Assembly: GCA_025201845.1 (NCBI GenBank)
Contig: MU604096.1
Coordinates: 1 to 20,358, forward strand
Length of the DNA stretch: 20,358 nucleotides
From: Martensiomyces pterosporus
Lineage: Eukaryota; Kickxellomycota; Kickxellomycetes; Kickxellales; Kickxellaceae
Reading direction: 5' to 3'
How positions within the stretch are numbered: position 1 is the first letter of the stretch; each line of letters begins with the position of its first letter. Positions 1-8,061 of the stretch are shown here, piece by piece. Both the position numbers and the translations under genes were made by a program. Under the pieces are notes generated by a model that saw only the letters and a program-made list of their open reading frames with translations, ran no database searches and had not been told where the DNA came from.

Positions 1-921
1 AAGTTGGTCAACCTCAGCGGTATTGGTGTGATCTGAATACGGATCCAGGCCTTGCCTACGAACCAGGCTCACGCTTCGTTCCTTTTGTTGCTTTCAAAGG
101 ATAGCCTCGCCTCATCCTTCACTATTTTGAAAATCCTTGAGCTAGCCATGATCGATTTTGAGTTCTTGCCGGGCCTGCAATACGATGGCTCTAACATGCC
201 ATTTAAACTGTGGAAGGCCAAAGTGCGCAACATGCTCTACGCCACGTCCTGCTTCGAAGCAGTCACCCCCGGATTTGTGAGGAAGGATGAAAGGGGTAAT
301 CTTGTCGCTTCTAAGGAAGAGCGGAAGACTAATGGACTTGCCTCCTCTATAATCATCAATTCGCTGTCTGACTCACTGGCAAACAAGCTTTGCGGGTGCA
401 CTGCCGCTGAGACGTGGTCGGCAATGCACACCATGTTTGAGTTCAAGACCACAGGGCCCCTGATCACCGAGCTGCGCGACCTGCTGAACTTGAAAATGGC
501 GTCTGACGATGAGAACCCCGTTGACTACTGGATCGCCTCTGTGTGCAAGTGGGAGGCCTTTCCAATGCTCGAACTGAGCCTCAGACATGTCGCTCTCCTA
601 GTGGCTCTCGCTGGGCTGTCTCCCAAGTACGCCTCTGTCAGAGACAAGTTTGCCAACGTTGACCCAACCAAGTTGAACGATGAGGAAATCCTAAGAGCCA
701 TTAAAGACGCACACAGAGCTGAAAAGGTTCTCCGGTCTAGGGGCCTGAACCGCCCCGCTGCAGCTACTGCTCACAATGCCGTGTGCCAGCTCTGTGAAAC
801 CCCTGGCCACCTCGCTCCAGCATGCCCCATGTTGACTGCAGGAATTGCTGGTGTCGGCGGAACAACTCGCTCCGGCTCCACAAGCTCTCCCGGTCACCTG
901 AAGCACAGGATCGGAGGTTAG
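1..921 (+). mobile_element. Ty1/copia-type retrotransposon remnant (gag only)
   Basis: This edge segment holds an intact Gag reading frame of copia type but no protease, integrase, reverse transcriptase or RNase H coding in any frame before the next host gene at 1214. The element therefore either lost pol or is a gag-only non-autonomous copy. The left boundary lies outside the window, so a 5' LTR cannot be seen. The sequence just after the stop (about 915-1130) is AG/CT-rich and could be an LTR remnant, but no second copy is available for comparison. Confidence 0.6.
148..921 (+). CDS. Copia-type Gag polyprotein (UBN2-like) with CCHC zinc knuckle
   Basis: The 257-residue product is a retrotransposon capsid/nucleocapsid protein. 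Near the N-terminus it shows the copia Gag signature: a phrase like 'YDGSNMPFKLWKAKVRNML', equivalent to the usual 'F.G.NY..W...M...L'. A helical UBN2-type capsid region follows (about residues 10-190). Near residue 215 there is a perfect zinc knuckle, CQLCETPGHLAPAC (C-x2-C-x4-H-x4-C), which in the family binds the element's RNA. The start is the first ATG of the frame; the open frame reaches further upstream without another ATG. The frame stops about 30 residues after the knuckle, where copia polyproteins normally run on into protease. No frameshifted protease motif (DSG/DTG) follows. The frame has no internal stops, so the copy is young or selected. Domestication is possible but unproven. 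Confidence 0.75.
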   Translation: MIDFEFLPGLQYDGSNMPFKLWKAKVRNMLYATSCFEAVTPGFVRKDERGNLVASKEERKTNGLASSIIINSLSDSLANKLCGCTAAETWSAMHTMFEFKTTGPLITELRDLLNLKMASDDENPVDYWIASVCKWEAFPMLELSLRHVALLVALAGLSPKYASVRDKFANVDPTKLNDEEILRAIKDAHRAEKVLRSRGLNRPAAATAHNAVCQLCETPGHLAPACPMLTAGIAGVGGTTRSGSTSSPGHLKHRIGG

Positions 922-1213
922 AGAGAATCGTAAGCTTTGTTCTCTCTCTTGACTCTTCTTTATCAATAAGCTTCAGCCACTTACTCAAAAGTGTTAACAG
1001 CAATAGAGCTTTTGAGGAAGCAGGAGAGGTTTATTCAGAAGAAGAAAAAATCAAGTCGGAAGAAGAAAAGAGTTCCGGGGGAGTGGAGAATATGTGAAAA
1101 CAGCAAGTAGGAGATATAACATGCAGCATCGCTAAATTCAATATTTCCAACAAGCTGCTTGGTTCATGGATTCAGCTCGGTTGCTAACTTCAGCAGTTTA
1201 AAACGCCAACTGC
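922..1213. other. Spacer between Gag remnant and DMAC1-like gene
   Basis: There is no convincing gene here. The stretch is purine-rich on the plus strand around 1008-1080, with an imperfect direct repeat built on 'gaagaagaaaa' (about 1036-1070). It probably contains the retrotransposon 3' flank or LTR debris and the 3' UTR of the minus-strand gene that ends at 1214. Confidence 0.4.
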
Positions 1214-1525
1214 CTACTGAAAGAGTCTATAAACACCAGCGCTAAGCAGCGCAATGCTGAGTCCAAGCATGCCTCGGCGTCTGGCAGCAAATTTATGCGG
1301 ATCCAGCTCTGCTCGAGAGTAAAGTGTGTATCCGGCTAGACTGGCCATGGCGCCAAAGCCAACCAGCTTGCACGGCAAGCAGTCCTTATACTGCTGCTCC
1401 TGCTTTTTGGCCTCCAGCGCATCGAGATCTGCCGCACCACTAACTCCATCACGCCGATCCGCCCTAGGCATGCTTTCGCCGTCGCTGCTGCTGCTGCTGC
1501 TGCTGCTGATACTGCTACCACCCAT
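1214..1525 (-). CDS. DMAC1/TMEM261-like small mitochondrial membrane protein (DUF4536 type)
   Basis: This is a 103-residue protein. Its N-terminal third is disordered and Ser-rich, including a run of eight serines encoded by an AGC microsatellite. A compact C-terminal unit follows. It begins DCLPCKLVGFGAMASLAGYTLY (a CxxC directly before a first hydrophobic helix), then has a basic turn (KFAARRRG) and a second hydrophobic helix (MLGLSIALLSAGVYRLF). A 'CLPCR/K-x-G' motif followed by a two-helix hairpin is the pattern of the DMAC1/TMEM261 (DUF4536) family, whose human member assists assembly of the distal membrane arm of respiratory complex I. The role here is inferred from that family. The start is the first ATG in frame; the ATG at the 'MPRADRR' position is an alternative that would drop the serine run. 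The gene is in tandem with the BORCS8-like gene, about 210 bp downstream of its stop. Confidence 0.55.
   Translation of the reverse strand: MGGSSISSSSSSSSDGESMPRADRRDGVSGAADLDALEAKKQEQQYKDCLPCKLVGFGAMASLAGYTLYSRAELDPHKFAARRRGMLGLSIALLSAGVYRLFQ
1484..1508. repeat. CTG/AGC trinucleotide microsatellite in coding sequence
   Basis: About eight uninterrupted CTG units on the plus strand, read as AGC serine codons in the minus-strand DMAC1-like gene. The N-terminal tail is disordered, so length changes would probably be tolerated. Confidence 0.9.
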
Positions 1526-1738
1526 TGGCAAGTGTCGAGTATACAAACGTATGTAGGTGAATGGTGGTTGTCAAGCGTAGCGTGGACAGAAAGAGAGAAA
1601 AATACAGCGACGGTATGCTTTAACTGTCGAAGCTACCCTCGCCCCACAAAGCGCAGCTGATATTGCTGTTGGTCTGGACGGCTGGTATTATGGCGTGAAG
1701 GCTCGGGTGTTGTCGAGGGTAGTGCCATCGCCTGCGAC

Positions 1739-2404
1739 CTAGGAGGGCTCTGACCGTTTGATTCCCTCGTACACCTGGAGAGAGTGGCGCAGCAAGTCCT
1801 TGATGCTCTCAAACTCCGTCGTTTCATTGATAGTGCGAACGGTGTCAATGGCATCTTCGATATCGGCATGAACGCGGCTGAGGTCAGGGCGCACCTGCAC
1901 TGCCTTTCCCTTAGAGGACACTGACTGGATAACGACGCGGCGGTTGGCCTCCGTTGCAGTCTTGAGATCCAGCGATATGTTGTTGTAAAAGTTGAGCATC
2001 AGTGTCGCATATGAGAGCGTTGTTTTCTTGCCCATGTCAACAATCCGGCTCTCTGGCGTTGAAAAAAACGACCGGTCGAAGAAGCTCGAGGCTGTGCTCA
2101 CAACTGAGCTCCGTCTTGACACAGACCTATCACATGTGCCAGTGCTAGGACCTGTGGCGGCTCCGCCTACGCCCATGCCTACGCCCATGCCAGTTGTTTG
2201 TCTAGCCCGTCCGGGTAGTGCAGGATCGACTGACTGCTGTGGAGGCGGCAGCGGCGGCGACGAGGCTGGTGGCTGGCGGTGGTCGCGGTAGTGCCCATCC
2301 TTTGCGGCACTACCCGTTTGCGCTGTGCTCTGGGGTGGGGCTCCGCTAAGCTCGGCAGTCATAGAGGAGCAAGGTGTTTTTTCCTGCGCTCGTCCCTCAT
2401 TCAT
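1739..2404 (-). CDS. BORCS8-like protein (BORC lysosome-positioning subunit)
   Basis: This is a 221-residue protein with a disordered Pro/Ser/Gly-rich first half and a folded, mainly helical C-terminal part (about residues 105-215). The C-terminal part starts near 'SFFDRSFFSTPESRIVDMGKK' and ends with an 'AIDTVRTINETTEFESIKDLLRHSLQVYEGIK'-type pair of helices (quoted piecewise: 'AIDTVRTINETTEFE', 'SIKDLLRHSLQVYEGIK'). These match the order and spacing of BORCS8/MEF2BNB, whose C-terminus reads roughly 'AVKNLVDSS.YFRSVEGLLKQAISI'. BORC recruits Arl8 and kinesin to lysosomes in animals. The match is recalled and modest, so the call is tentative. The first ATG of the minus-strand mRNA is taken as start. 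Immediately upstream is TTTTACAG, a strong 3' splice-site look-alike, so a 5' UTR intron or a small extra first exon is possible. The gene is divergent from the AP endonuclease. Confidence 0.4.
   Translation of the reverse strand: MNEGRAQEKTPCSSMTAELSGAPPQSTAQTGSAAKDGHYRDHRQPPASSPPLPPPQQSVDPALPGRARQTTGMGVGMGVGGAATGPSTGTCDRSVSRRSSVVSTASSFFDRSFFSTPESRIVDMGKKTTLSYATLMLNFYNNISLDLKTATEANRRVVIQSVSSKGKAVQVRPDLSRVHADIEDAIDTVRTINETTEFESIKDLLRHSLQVYEGIKRSEPS
2166..2189. repeat. 12-bp tandem duplication in coding sequence
   Basis: Two exact copies of 'cctacgcccatg' encode a GMGV duplication on the minus strand, inside the disordered N-terminal half of the BORCS8-like protein. Confidence 0.85.
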
Positions 2405-2734
2405 ACCTGTAAAATAATGCCTACGGTGGTAGGAAACAAAAGGTACACGCAAATGCTCAAAAGGAGGCAGGCAAAAAAAAAAGGCTGAGGTGGCGGAGAC
2501 AGGAAAAAGCAAACGAGAATCCCGCCTGCCATCTCTTTCTGCTTTTGTTTACACTAAACAGCTCGTAATTTATTCTGCTCTACCATACCCTCAGGGCACA
2601 CGCTACATTCCACGGAGCAGAGCCTTATCCTACACAGACTGCAGGGGCTATTCGCAAAGAGGTTTGTTGTTGGCGGAGCGGTGTGTTGTCGTGCAAATCA
2701 CAAGACGAGCATACGCATTATCAAGCATTCAGCA
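2405..2734. promoter_or_regulatory. Divergent intergenic region, BORCS8-like / AP endonuclease
   Basis: This 330-bp spacer between two divergent start codons must carry both promoters and 5' UTRs. It contains a run of ten A at about 2473-2482. No clear TATAAA element lies within 120 bp of either start codon. Short open frames here have no recognisable protein features. Confidence 0.4.
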
Positions 2735-3733
2735 ATGGTTGCAAAGAAAAGGGCAGCCGAGGAAGCAGCAGACGGTGAGGTAGGCGCCAAGAAAGTCGCG
2801 GCGGGTGCAGCCATTCCAACGAACAAGACGATGCCGACTGACTACAGCTTTATAAAGCCTGCACCCAAGGACTGCTACAAGCTGGTCTCGTACAATGTCA
2901 ACTCGCTCCCGGCAGCATGCAAGAAGGGGTTCAAGGAGTACGTCAAGGCAGAGGACCCGGACCTGATCTGTGTGCAGGAGACAAAGGTTAACCAGCCAAT
3001 GGCCTTTTTGCTTAGCAAGGCGCAGTACCCCTATCAATACTGGCACTGCAGCAAGACCAAAAAGGGCTATGCTGGCACTGCTGTTTTCTCAAAGATCAAG
3101 CCGCTGCAGGTCTCGTATGGGCTGGAGCCTCGCGATATGGACACGGAGGGGCGCGTCATCAGCCTTGAGTTTGACTCATTTCACTTTGTCGGGTGTTACG
3201 TGCCCAACGCAGGCGAGAAGCTTGTGCGCCTTGACCGCCGCATGAAGTGGGATGTCTGCATGGGCGACCACCTGACGGGTCTTGAAAAGACAAAGCCCGT
3301 TGTTTATGCAGGAGACTTGAACGTGGCACACCATGAGATAGACCTGGCGAGGCCTGATACCAACAAGAGATCAGCTGGATTCACTATCGAGGAGCGCGAT
3401 GGCTTTACCGCTATCCTTAATGGCGCAGAGCCGCCACGAGTGGATGTCTTCCGCAAGCTTAACCCTGAAGCGCGGGTCGAGGGGTACACTTACTTTGGAT
3501 ACCGCGCCAACAGCCGCGAGAGATCTGTGGGCTGGCGACTGGACTACTTTGTTGTGTCCGGCTCCCTCATGCCGCGCGTTAGCGATATGGTCGTCAGAAA
3601 CGAGTGCTATGGTGCTAGCGACCACGTGCCAATTGTGCTATACCTCACAAAGGCCAGCGACGGGGCCAGCGCAGCTGATGAAGGGCGCGAGGAGCCAAGT
3701 GCGGAGAGCGCCAGCGGACACGCCAGCGACTAA
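2735..3733 (+). CDS. AP endonuclease, APE1/ExoIII family
   Basis: This 332-residue enzyme incises the DNA backbone 5' of abasic sites in base-excision repair. A lysine/arginine-rich N-terminal tail (KKRAAEEAA..., about 1-40) looks like a nuclear-localising extension. The ExoIII-fold catalytic domain spans about 45-307. Visible active-site elements are N54 in SYNVNSL, E82 in DLICVQETK (metal ligand), Y155 in GCYVPNAG, D194 and N196 in YAGDLNVAH, GWRLDY with W267 and D270, and D296-H297 in GASDHVPI. These correspond to human N68, E96, Y171, D210, N212, W280, D283, D308 and H309. The 'NVAHHEIDLARP' and 'GWRLDYFVVS' phrases are APE1-like rather than Apn2-like, and there is no C-terminal GRF zinc finger. 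A short acidic/Ser-rich tail ends the protein. The first ATG is used. It converges with the MIF gene 140 bp downstream. Confidence 0.93.
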   Translation: MVAKKRAAEEAADGEVGAKKVAAGAAIPTNKTMPTDYSFIKPAPKDCYKLVSYNVNSLPAACKKGFKEYVKAEDPDLICVQETKVNQPMAFLLSKAQYPYQYWHCSKTKKGYAGTAVFSKIKPLQVSYGLEPRDMDTEGRVISLEFDSFHFVGCYVPNAGEKLVRLDRRMKWDVCMGDHLTGLEKTKPVVYAGDLNVAHHEIDLARPDTNKRSAGFTIEERDGFTAILNGAEPPRVDVFRKLNPEARVEGYTYFGYRANSRERSVGWRLDYFVVSGSLMPRVSDMVVRNECYGASDHVPIVLYLTKASDGASAADEGREEPSAESASGHASD

Positions 3734-3873
3734 AGCTGCTTCTTGGCTTAGTGTTGCACAAGGTTGGCGATGCGTGCCATGTTCGTTTATTTCTTTAAAA
3801 CAGCCAAAGGCTTCAATAGTAAACTGACAAAATGGCAAAGCCTGGAAGAGGCAAGCAGTGAGTGCGTGTTGAT

Positions 3874-4218
3874 TTAAGCAAACGTCCTGCCGTTGTGGCC
3901 GAAATCGGCGGGAGGGATGTCGTGGATTCCGACATAGATGCGGTCTGGCCTAACGGTGAGCTCTCGGCTAACAAAATCGGTGATGCCCGCAACGATGGGG
4001 GAGTTTTTGTCTCCGCCAACCGACCCGATAGATCCAATAGTGACGTATGCAGCTGGCAGGTCGGTTCCTCCAAAAGTCAGGCTAGGGTTCACAGTAACAA
4101 AGGCAAGCACGTAGCCCAAAGGCTTGGACAGCAGCTCCGCAACAAGAGCAGAGGCCTTAGCAGACAGGGCCTGCGCGTCAGCGGGCTGAACGTTAGTGAT
4201 GATTTCGCAGGTAGGCAT
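3874..4218 (-). CDS. Macrophage migration inhibitory factor (MIF)/D-dopachrome tautomerase family
   Basis: This is a 114-residue protein, the normal MIF length of about 115. The start codon is followed directly by proline (MPTCEIITNV); after Met removal this gives the catalytic N-terminal Pro1 of the tautomerase superfamily. A lysine at about position 31 (LLSKPLGYV) matches MIF Lys32. The body matches MIF in order: 'FGGTDLPAAYVTIGSIGSVGG' (compare [21 protein letters not shown]; quoted in short), then 'RPDRIYVGIHDI' and the closing 'GHNGRTFA', parallel to human 'WNNSTFA'. The mammalian CxxC redox motif is not conserved (AAYV instead). Enzymes of this family tautomerise keto-enol substrates such as phenylpyruvate in vitro; a physiological role in fungi is unknown. 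It is a single exon, divergent from the epimerase gene. Confidence 0.92.
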   Translation of the reverse strand: MPTCEIITNVQPADAQALSAKASALVAELLSKPLGYVLAFVTVNPSLTFGGTDLPAAYVTIGSIGSVGGDKNSPIVAGITDFVSRELTVRPDRIYVGIHDIPPADFGHNGRTFA

Positions 4219-5048
4219 GGCGGCCAAGACAGATAAGATGCAGAAAAGGCAGACTTAGGGATGCCGATTAGTTGTTTTTGGCAAGAGTGGAGAGTGGAGA
4301 GTGGAGAAAAGTAGAAACGCTCATGGTGGCGAGAGGTAAACACGGCAGGCTGTGATGACGCAAGCACGGCTGCAAGCACAGCTGCAGACTAGTGGTGGCA
4401 GGTCTAGGGTTTGTAAGCAGTAGCATGGGGCTGGGCGGCGGTGCTGTGTGTGCGCCTTTTGTCATGATCCAAACGACGTGCAGTGCGCACGGTGCCTCTC
4501 CCGAGCCGTTTTGCCCAGTGGGTGCAGATCCCGCGAGTACCAAAGTCTCGGCGGAGATCGCGGCGATGGCGCATGAGCAAGAGCGTGGACATGGCCGAGG
4601 CAGCCAAAAAGAGAAAAGCACGGGTATTCTTACGGCTGGGGAACGGTGGGGAATTTGGCGGCAGTCGGCCTCAGTGCACGAACCTCTCGGTCGCACAAGC
4701 GCGCTCTTGCCACTGGACAGACAGAATCAGCAGCACCACGGCGTGTGGCATAGCGCAGCCCCGTGCTGCCGAGACAGGAACAGCCAGGGCTTTCCATTTG
4801 CCAGCCTCCCTTCTATTTTTACACATGCGCCTCCACTCCGCCCCCCACCCTTCCTCATGCTGACGCGCACGCACAGCAGGCAGCGTGCACAGGCGACAGA
4901 CAGGAGCCCTATTTAACTGGCTGGCAGCCCGCGGAAGGGGCTGCCTCTGTTTTCTCCAGCTGCCTCCAGTTTTCTCTTCTTCAAAGCACAGCAAACAGCA
5001 CCACTGCATATACTCAGCCTGCCTTTATCCTACGCCCCACGCACTACC
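4219..5048. promoter_or_regulatory. Divergent intergenic region, MIF / UDP-glucose 4-epimerase
   Basis: This is 830 bp with no gene I can support. Several long open frames exist on both strands (for example 4392-4916 plus and 4268-4696 minus), but their translations are low-complexity, rich in Arg/Ser/Pro/His, lack domain signatures and contradict one another. A TATA-like 'tatttaa' at 4910-4916 lies about 130 bp upstream of the epimerase start, followed by a C/T-rich leader (4945-5000), typical of a fungal core promoter. A polypyrimidine/C-rich block lies at about 4826-4856. Confidence 0.45.
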
Positions 5049-6098
5049 ATGACTGCCAGTGACTCTTCCTCATACGTTCTTGTTACCGGTGGCGCCGGGT
5101 TCATCGGCTCGCACACCGTGCTTGAGCTCATCAGACAGGGCTACAAGGTTGTCGTTGTTGACAACCTCTGCAACAGCTGCGAGGAGCCCCTGCGCCGCAT
5201 CGAGAAGCTGGCTGGACTCAGCGAGCAAATCCCCTTCCACAAGGTAGATCTCGCGGACATGGACGGTCTCCGTGGAGTGTTCAAGCAGTACAGCTTCAGC
5301 AGCGTCATCCACTTTGCCGCGCTCAAGGCTGTTGGGGAGTCTGTGAAGAAGCCGCTGGCCTACTACCGCAACAACATCACGGGCACCCTCAACTTGCTCG
5401 ACGTCATGATCGAGTTTAGTGTCAAGAACATTGTGTTCTCGTCGTCGGCAACCGTGTACAAGGCCGACCCAGAGGGCAGGCCCCTGCGCGAGGACAACGA
5501 GCTGGGCTGCATCAACCCCTACGGCCGCACCAAGCTCTACATGGAGGGCATTATCCGCGACGTTGTTGACGCTGAGAGCGGGTGGAACGCAGTCATGCTT
5601 AGGTACTTCAACCCCACCGGCGCGCACGAGTCGGGCACCATGGGCGAGGACCCCAAGCAGATCCCGAACAACCTGATGCCCTACGTCTCCCAGGTCGCAG
5701 TGGGCAAGCTCGAGGAAGTCCACGTCTTTGGCACCGACTACAACACGCGCGACGGAACCGGTGTGCGTGACTACATCCATGTCATGGACCTCGCCGAGGC
5801 GCATGTTGCCGCTCTCAAGAGACTCCCTGCCGACCACGGCTACGAGGTGTTCAACCTGGGCTCTGGCTCTGGCCAGTCCGTGCTGGAGATGATCGACTCC
5901 ATGTCCATTGCCTGCGGCCACGAGATCCCCTACGTGAATGACCCGCGCCGTGCTGGCGACGTCGCTACCGTCATCTGCGACCCAACAAAGTCCAGCCAGG
6001 TGCTCGGCTTCACTGTCTCTCGCGACATCAAGCAGATGTGCGCTGACTTGTGGCGCTGGCAGGAGTCCAACCCCAGCGGCTACGACCAGCAGCTTTGA
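5049..6098 (+). CDS. UDP-glucose 4-epimerase
   Basis: This 349-residue enzyme interconverts UDP-galactose and UDP-glucose in the Leloir pathway and supplies UDP-galactose for glycans. It is a short-chain dehydrogenase/reductase: a Rossmann NAD-binding motif TGGAGFIGSH at residues 13-22, an acidic residue after strand beta2 (VVVDNL), 'VIHFAALKAVGES' and the 'YYRNN' segment. The catalytic SSSATVY (131-137) is followed by YGRTK (Y158, K162), then the substrate-binding 'RYFNPTGAH' and 'GTGVRDYIHVMDLAEAHVAAL'. The length matches human GALE (348 residues). It lacks the C-terminal aldose 1-epimerase domain of Saccharomyces Gal10, so this fungus has the single-domain form. The usual VYG is VYK here. 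No other galactose-utilisation gene is adjacent, so there is no GAL cluster in the window. It converges with the phosphate transporter. Confidence 0.95.
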   Translation: MTASDSSSYVLVTGGAGFIGSHTVLELIRQGYKVVVVDNLCNSCEEPLRRIEKLAGLSEQIPFHKVDLADMDGLRGVFKQYSFSSVIHFAALKAVGESVKKPLAYYRNNITGTLNLLDVMIEFSVKNIVFSSSATVYKADPEGRPLREDNELGCINPYGRTKLYMEGIIRDVVDAESGWNAVMLRYFNPTGAHESGTMGEDPKQIPNNLMPYVSQVAVGKLEEVHVFGTDYNTRDGTGVRDYIHVMDLAEAHVAALKRLPADHGYEVFNLGSGSGQSVLEMIDSMSIACGHEIPYVNDPRRAGDVATVICDPTKSSQVLGFTVSRDIKQMCADLWRWQESNPSGYDQQL

Positions 6099-6327
6099 GG
6101 ACTCATGTGGGGTTAGCAGCGCTGCGAGTATGCACGTGTGCCCCTCTCGCGCGGAGACGAATGCGACCAACAAATAGCAAAGTATATAGCTTCGTACTGA
6201 TAAATTAGATGAAAACTGCGAGAAAGCGCGAGAGCGCGAGAGAGCAATACCATTTATTGCCAACGGCAGTAGTGTACATGGGCAAACATATCCAGCAGTC
6301 CTGCGGATCAATATAGGCGAAACGCAT

Positions 6328-8061
6328 TTACTCCTCGCCAGTAATCTCCTCGAGTGTCCTGCCCTTGGTTTCAGGGATCCAGAATGTGACCAGGAAGCCG
6401 ATAAGCGTGAACAGGGCAAAGATCTCGATTAGGTGGGGGATGAAGGCGTTGGGGCCGCCGCGATCCTTCAGCGTCATCAGGCCAGCCTGAGCAACGATGG
6501 CGCCAAGCTTGCCGGCAGCAGCAGAGACTCCATGGGCTGTAGCGCGGAAGCGCGTGGGGAACACCTCGCCCGGCCACACAAAGCAGGTGACATTGGGGCC
6601 GAAGTTCTGGAAGAGCTGAGCAAGAGTGAACAGGACAATGAATGCAACGTTTGACCTGTCGAGGATCTGGTGATAGGCAAAGCCGATCACAACGTAGAGC
6701 ACAGTCAGAGCAGCAAAGCCAAGGAGTTGAATCTTCTTGCGGCCGAGCTTTTCAATTGTAAACACAGTGATCCAGTACCCAGGAACCGAGCCCAGGAGGT
6801 TGATGATGATGTTGCCCAGGCAGTTGCGCGAGAGGACATCGTAGGGGTCGTCGTGCTGAACGTCGCCCGAGAAGCCGATGGCGCTGATGACGACGGAGCT
6901 GTTAAGGTTGATTCCGTAAAAGGCAACATCAAGCACAAACCAGGCAATAGCCGTGCCAAGCAGGACCTTGAGGTTCCTCCACTTGCTGAAGTACTCCGAG
7001 AACGAGGCCGGCTGCGAGCGAGCCTGCGCCTTTGCAACCAAGTCGTCAACACGCTCGTTAAACATGGCAAAGTCCTTGATGGCCCCCATTTCGATGGCCT
7101 CCTCCGGAGCCCCAGGGCCACCCGGGGCAGAAGACTCTGGCATTCTGCCGCTGGAGGAAGGGCTGCCTGCCGACTCGGAAGTGCGCGCAGCAGCCTCCTT
7201 GGCAAGCAAGAGCTCGTTTTCGGCGTCGTGGGCCTCCTCCACAGCGATGCGCCTCTTGGCCTCGGCCTGGAACCGCTTGGACTCGGGCATGGTAAGGCGC
7301 CAGTACAGAGTCACTGCACCGGGGATGGCGCCAAAGCCAAGGCAGATACGCCAGACATAGTCAAGCATGTAGACATCGTGGCGAATAGACGACTTGAAGC
7401 AGGCGAGGACGATAATGGCGACGATGGATGCACCCAGGTTTCCAAAACCCTGGCAGGCAAATACAGCAGACATCACCTTTCCGCGGGTCTCGACATTGGC
7501 GTATTCGCTAGTAATTGTGGCAGCCAGCGGGTAGTCGCCTCCGACGCCAATGCCCACAAAGACGAGCCAGATGAACAAGAAGATGAAGACGTTGAAGCCG
7601 CGCACAGTGTCGCTCGAGAACGACGCGCCAACAGTGCTGATAATGACAAGGATGGCGCCCATAGAAAAGACACTGGTCCGGCCAAATTTGTCCCCAAGGC
7701 GGCCGAGAATCAGCTGGCCAAGCAGGCAGCCCACTTGGACCGCGACCTTGACGAGCGTGGACCACTTGTTCGGCACAACGTTTCTCTCGGTGCCTGGAGC
7801 TTCGTGGAAGTAGACGTAGCCCATGATCATCACAATGATGTTGCTTGAGAAAAGCAAGTAGGCGTCGGCGAAAAAGGCTGCGCCACACACAAGGAAGGAC
7901 CTGATCATCTCCCAGTTCGAGTGCGTCTCATTGTTGATGTCGTCAAGCTCCTGCTGCCGCTGATACAGCTCAATGTCGATGTCGCGTGCGGTTGCTTTCA
8001 TGTCGGCTGTGCTGGGAACCTCGGAGATGTCGGCCCCCGCTGCTGGGCCGCAATGGGACAT
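6328..8061 (-). CDS. Inorganic phosphate:H+ symporter, Pho84/PHT1 family (MFS)
   Basis: This 577-residue plasma-membrane transporter takes up phosphate with protons. It has twelve hydrophobic segments in two bundles separated by a long hydrophilic loop (about 255-360, Ser/Pro/Gly-rich and acidic). MFS motif A is GRLGDKFGRT (120-129). The Pho84/PHT1 signature GIGVGGDYPLAATITSEYA lies at 170-188. The phosphate and proton residues known from the Piriformospora PiPT structure are all present by position: D66 (FFADAY), D176-Y177 (GGDYP), Q204 (ACQGFGN), and W374-D378-Y382 (AWFVLDVAFYG). The protein ends PETKGRTLEEITGEE, the usual family ending. The first ATG is used. On its strand, TATAAA lies about 160 bp upstream (plus-strand 8221-8226). 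Phosphate-starvation control is expected from the family but is not demonstrated by the sequence. Confidence 0.95.
   Translation of the reverse strand: MSHCGPAAGADISEVPSTADMKATARDIDIELYQRQQELDDINNETHSNWEMIRSFLVCGAAFFADAYLLFSSNIIVMIMGYVYFHEAPGTERNVVPNKWSTLVKVAVQVGCLLGQLILGRLGDKFGRTSVFSMGAILVIISTVGASFSSDTVRGFNVFIFLFIWLVFVGIGVGGDYPLAATITSEYANVETRGKVMSAVFACQGFGNLGASIVAIIVLACFKSSIRHDVYMLDYVWRICLGFGAIPGAVTLYWRLTMPESKRFQAEAKRRIAVEEAHDAENELLLAKEAAARTSESAGSPSSSGRMPESSAPGGPGAPEEAIEMGAIKDFAMFNERVDDLVAKAQARSQPASFSEYFSKWRNLKVLLGTAIAWFVLDVAFYGINLNSSVVISAIGFSGDVQHDDPYDVLSRNCLGNIIINLLGSVPGYWITVFTIEKLGRKKIQLLGFAALTVLYVVIGFAYHQILDRSNVAFIVLFTLAQLFQNFGPNVTCFVWPGEVFPTRFRATAHGVSAAAGKLGAIVAQAGLMTLKDRGGPNAFIPHLIEIFALFTLIGFLVTFWIPETKGRTLEEITGEE

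Noticed and set aside
822..1097. Second frame overlapping the 3' end of gag as a frameshifted protease/pol start
   Set aside because: It lacks the DSG/DTG protease motif and any integrase zinc motif; its second half is Glu/Lys/Ser low-complexity from a purine-rich tract.
4268..4916. Long overlapping open frames on both strands between MIF and the epimerase
   Set aside because: Translations are Arg/Ser/Pro/His-rich with no domain features, they overlap one another on opposite strands, and the location is the divergent promoter region.
5049..6098. GAL-type gene cluster or bifunctional Gal10
   Set aside because: The protein ends at 349 residues without a mutarotase domain, and no galactokinase or uridylyltransferase gene lies in the window.
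5070..6419. 449-codon minus-strand frame opposite the epimerase
   Set aside because: It is antisense to a clearly conserved enzyme; codon bias of a GC-rich third position gene creates such frames. The translation (Val/Leu/Ala/His-rich) lacks motifs.
6670..7848. 392-codon plus-strand frame opposite the phosphate transporter
   Set aside because: It is antisense to the Pho84-like coding region. The translation is Asp/Ala/Val/His-rich without domains.
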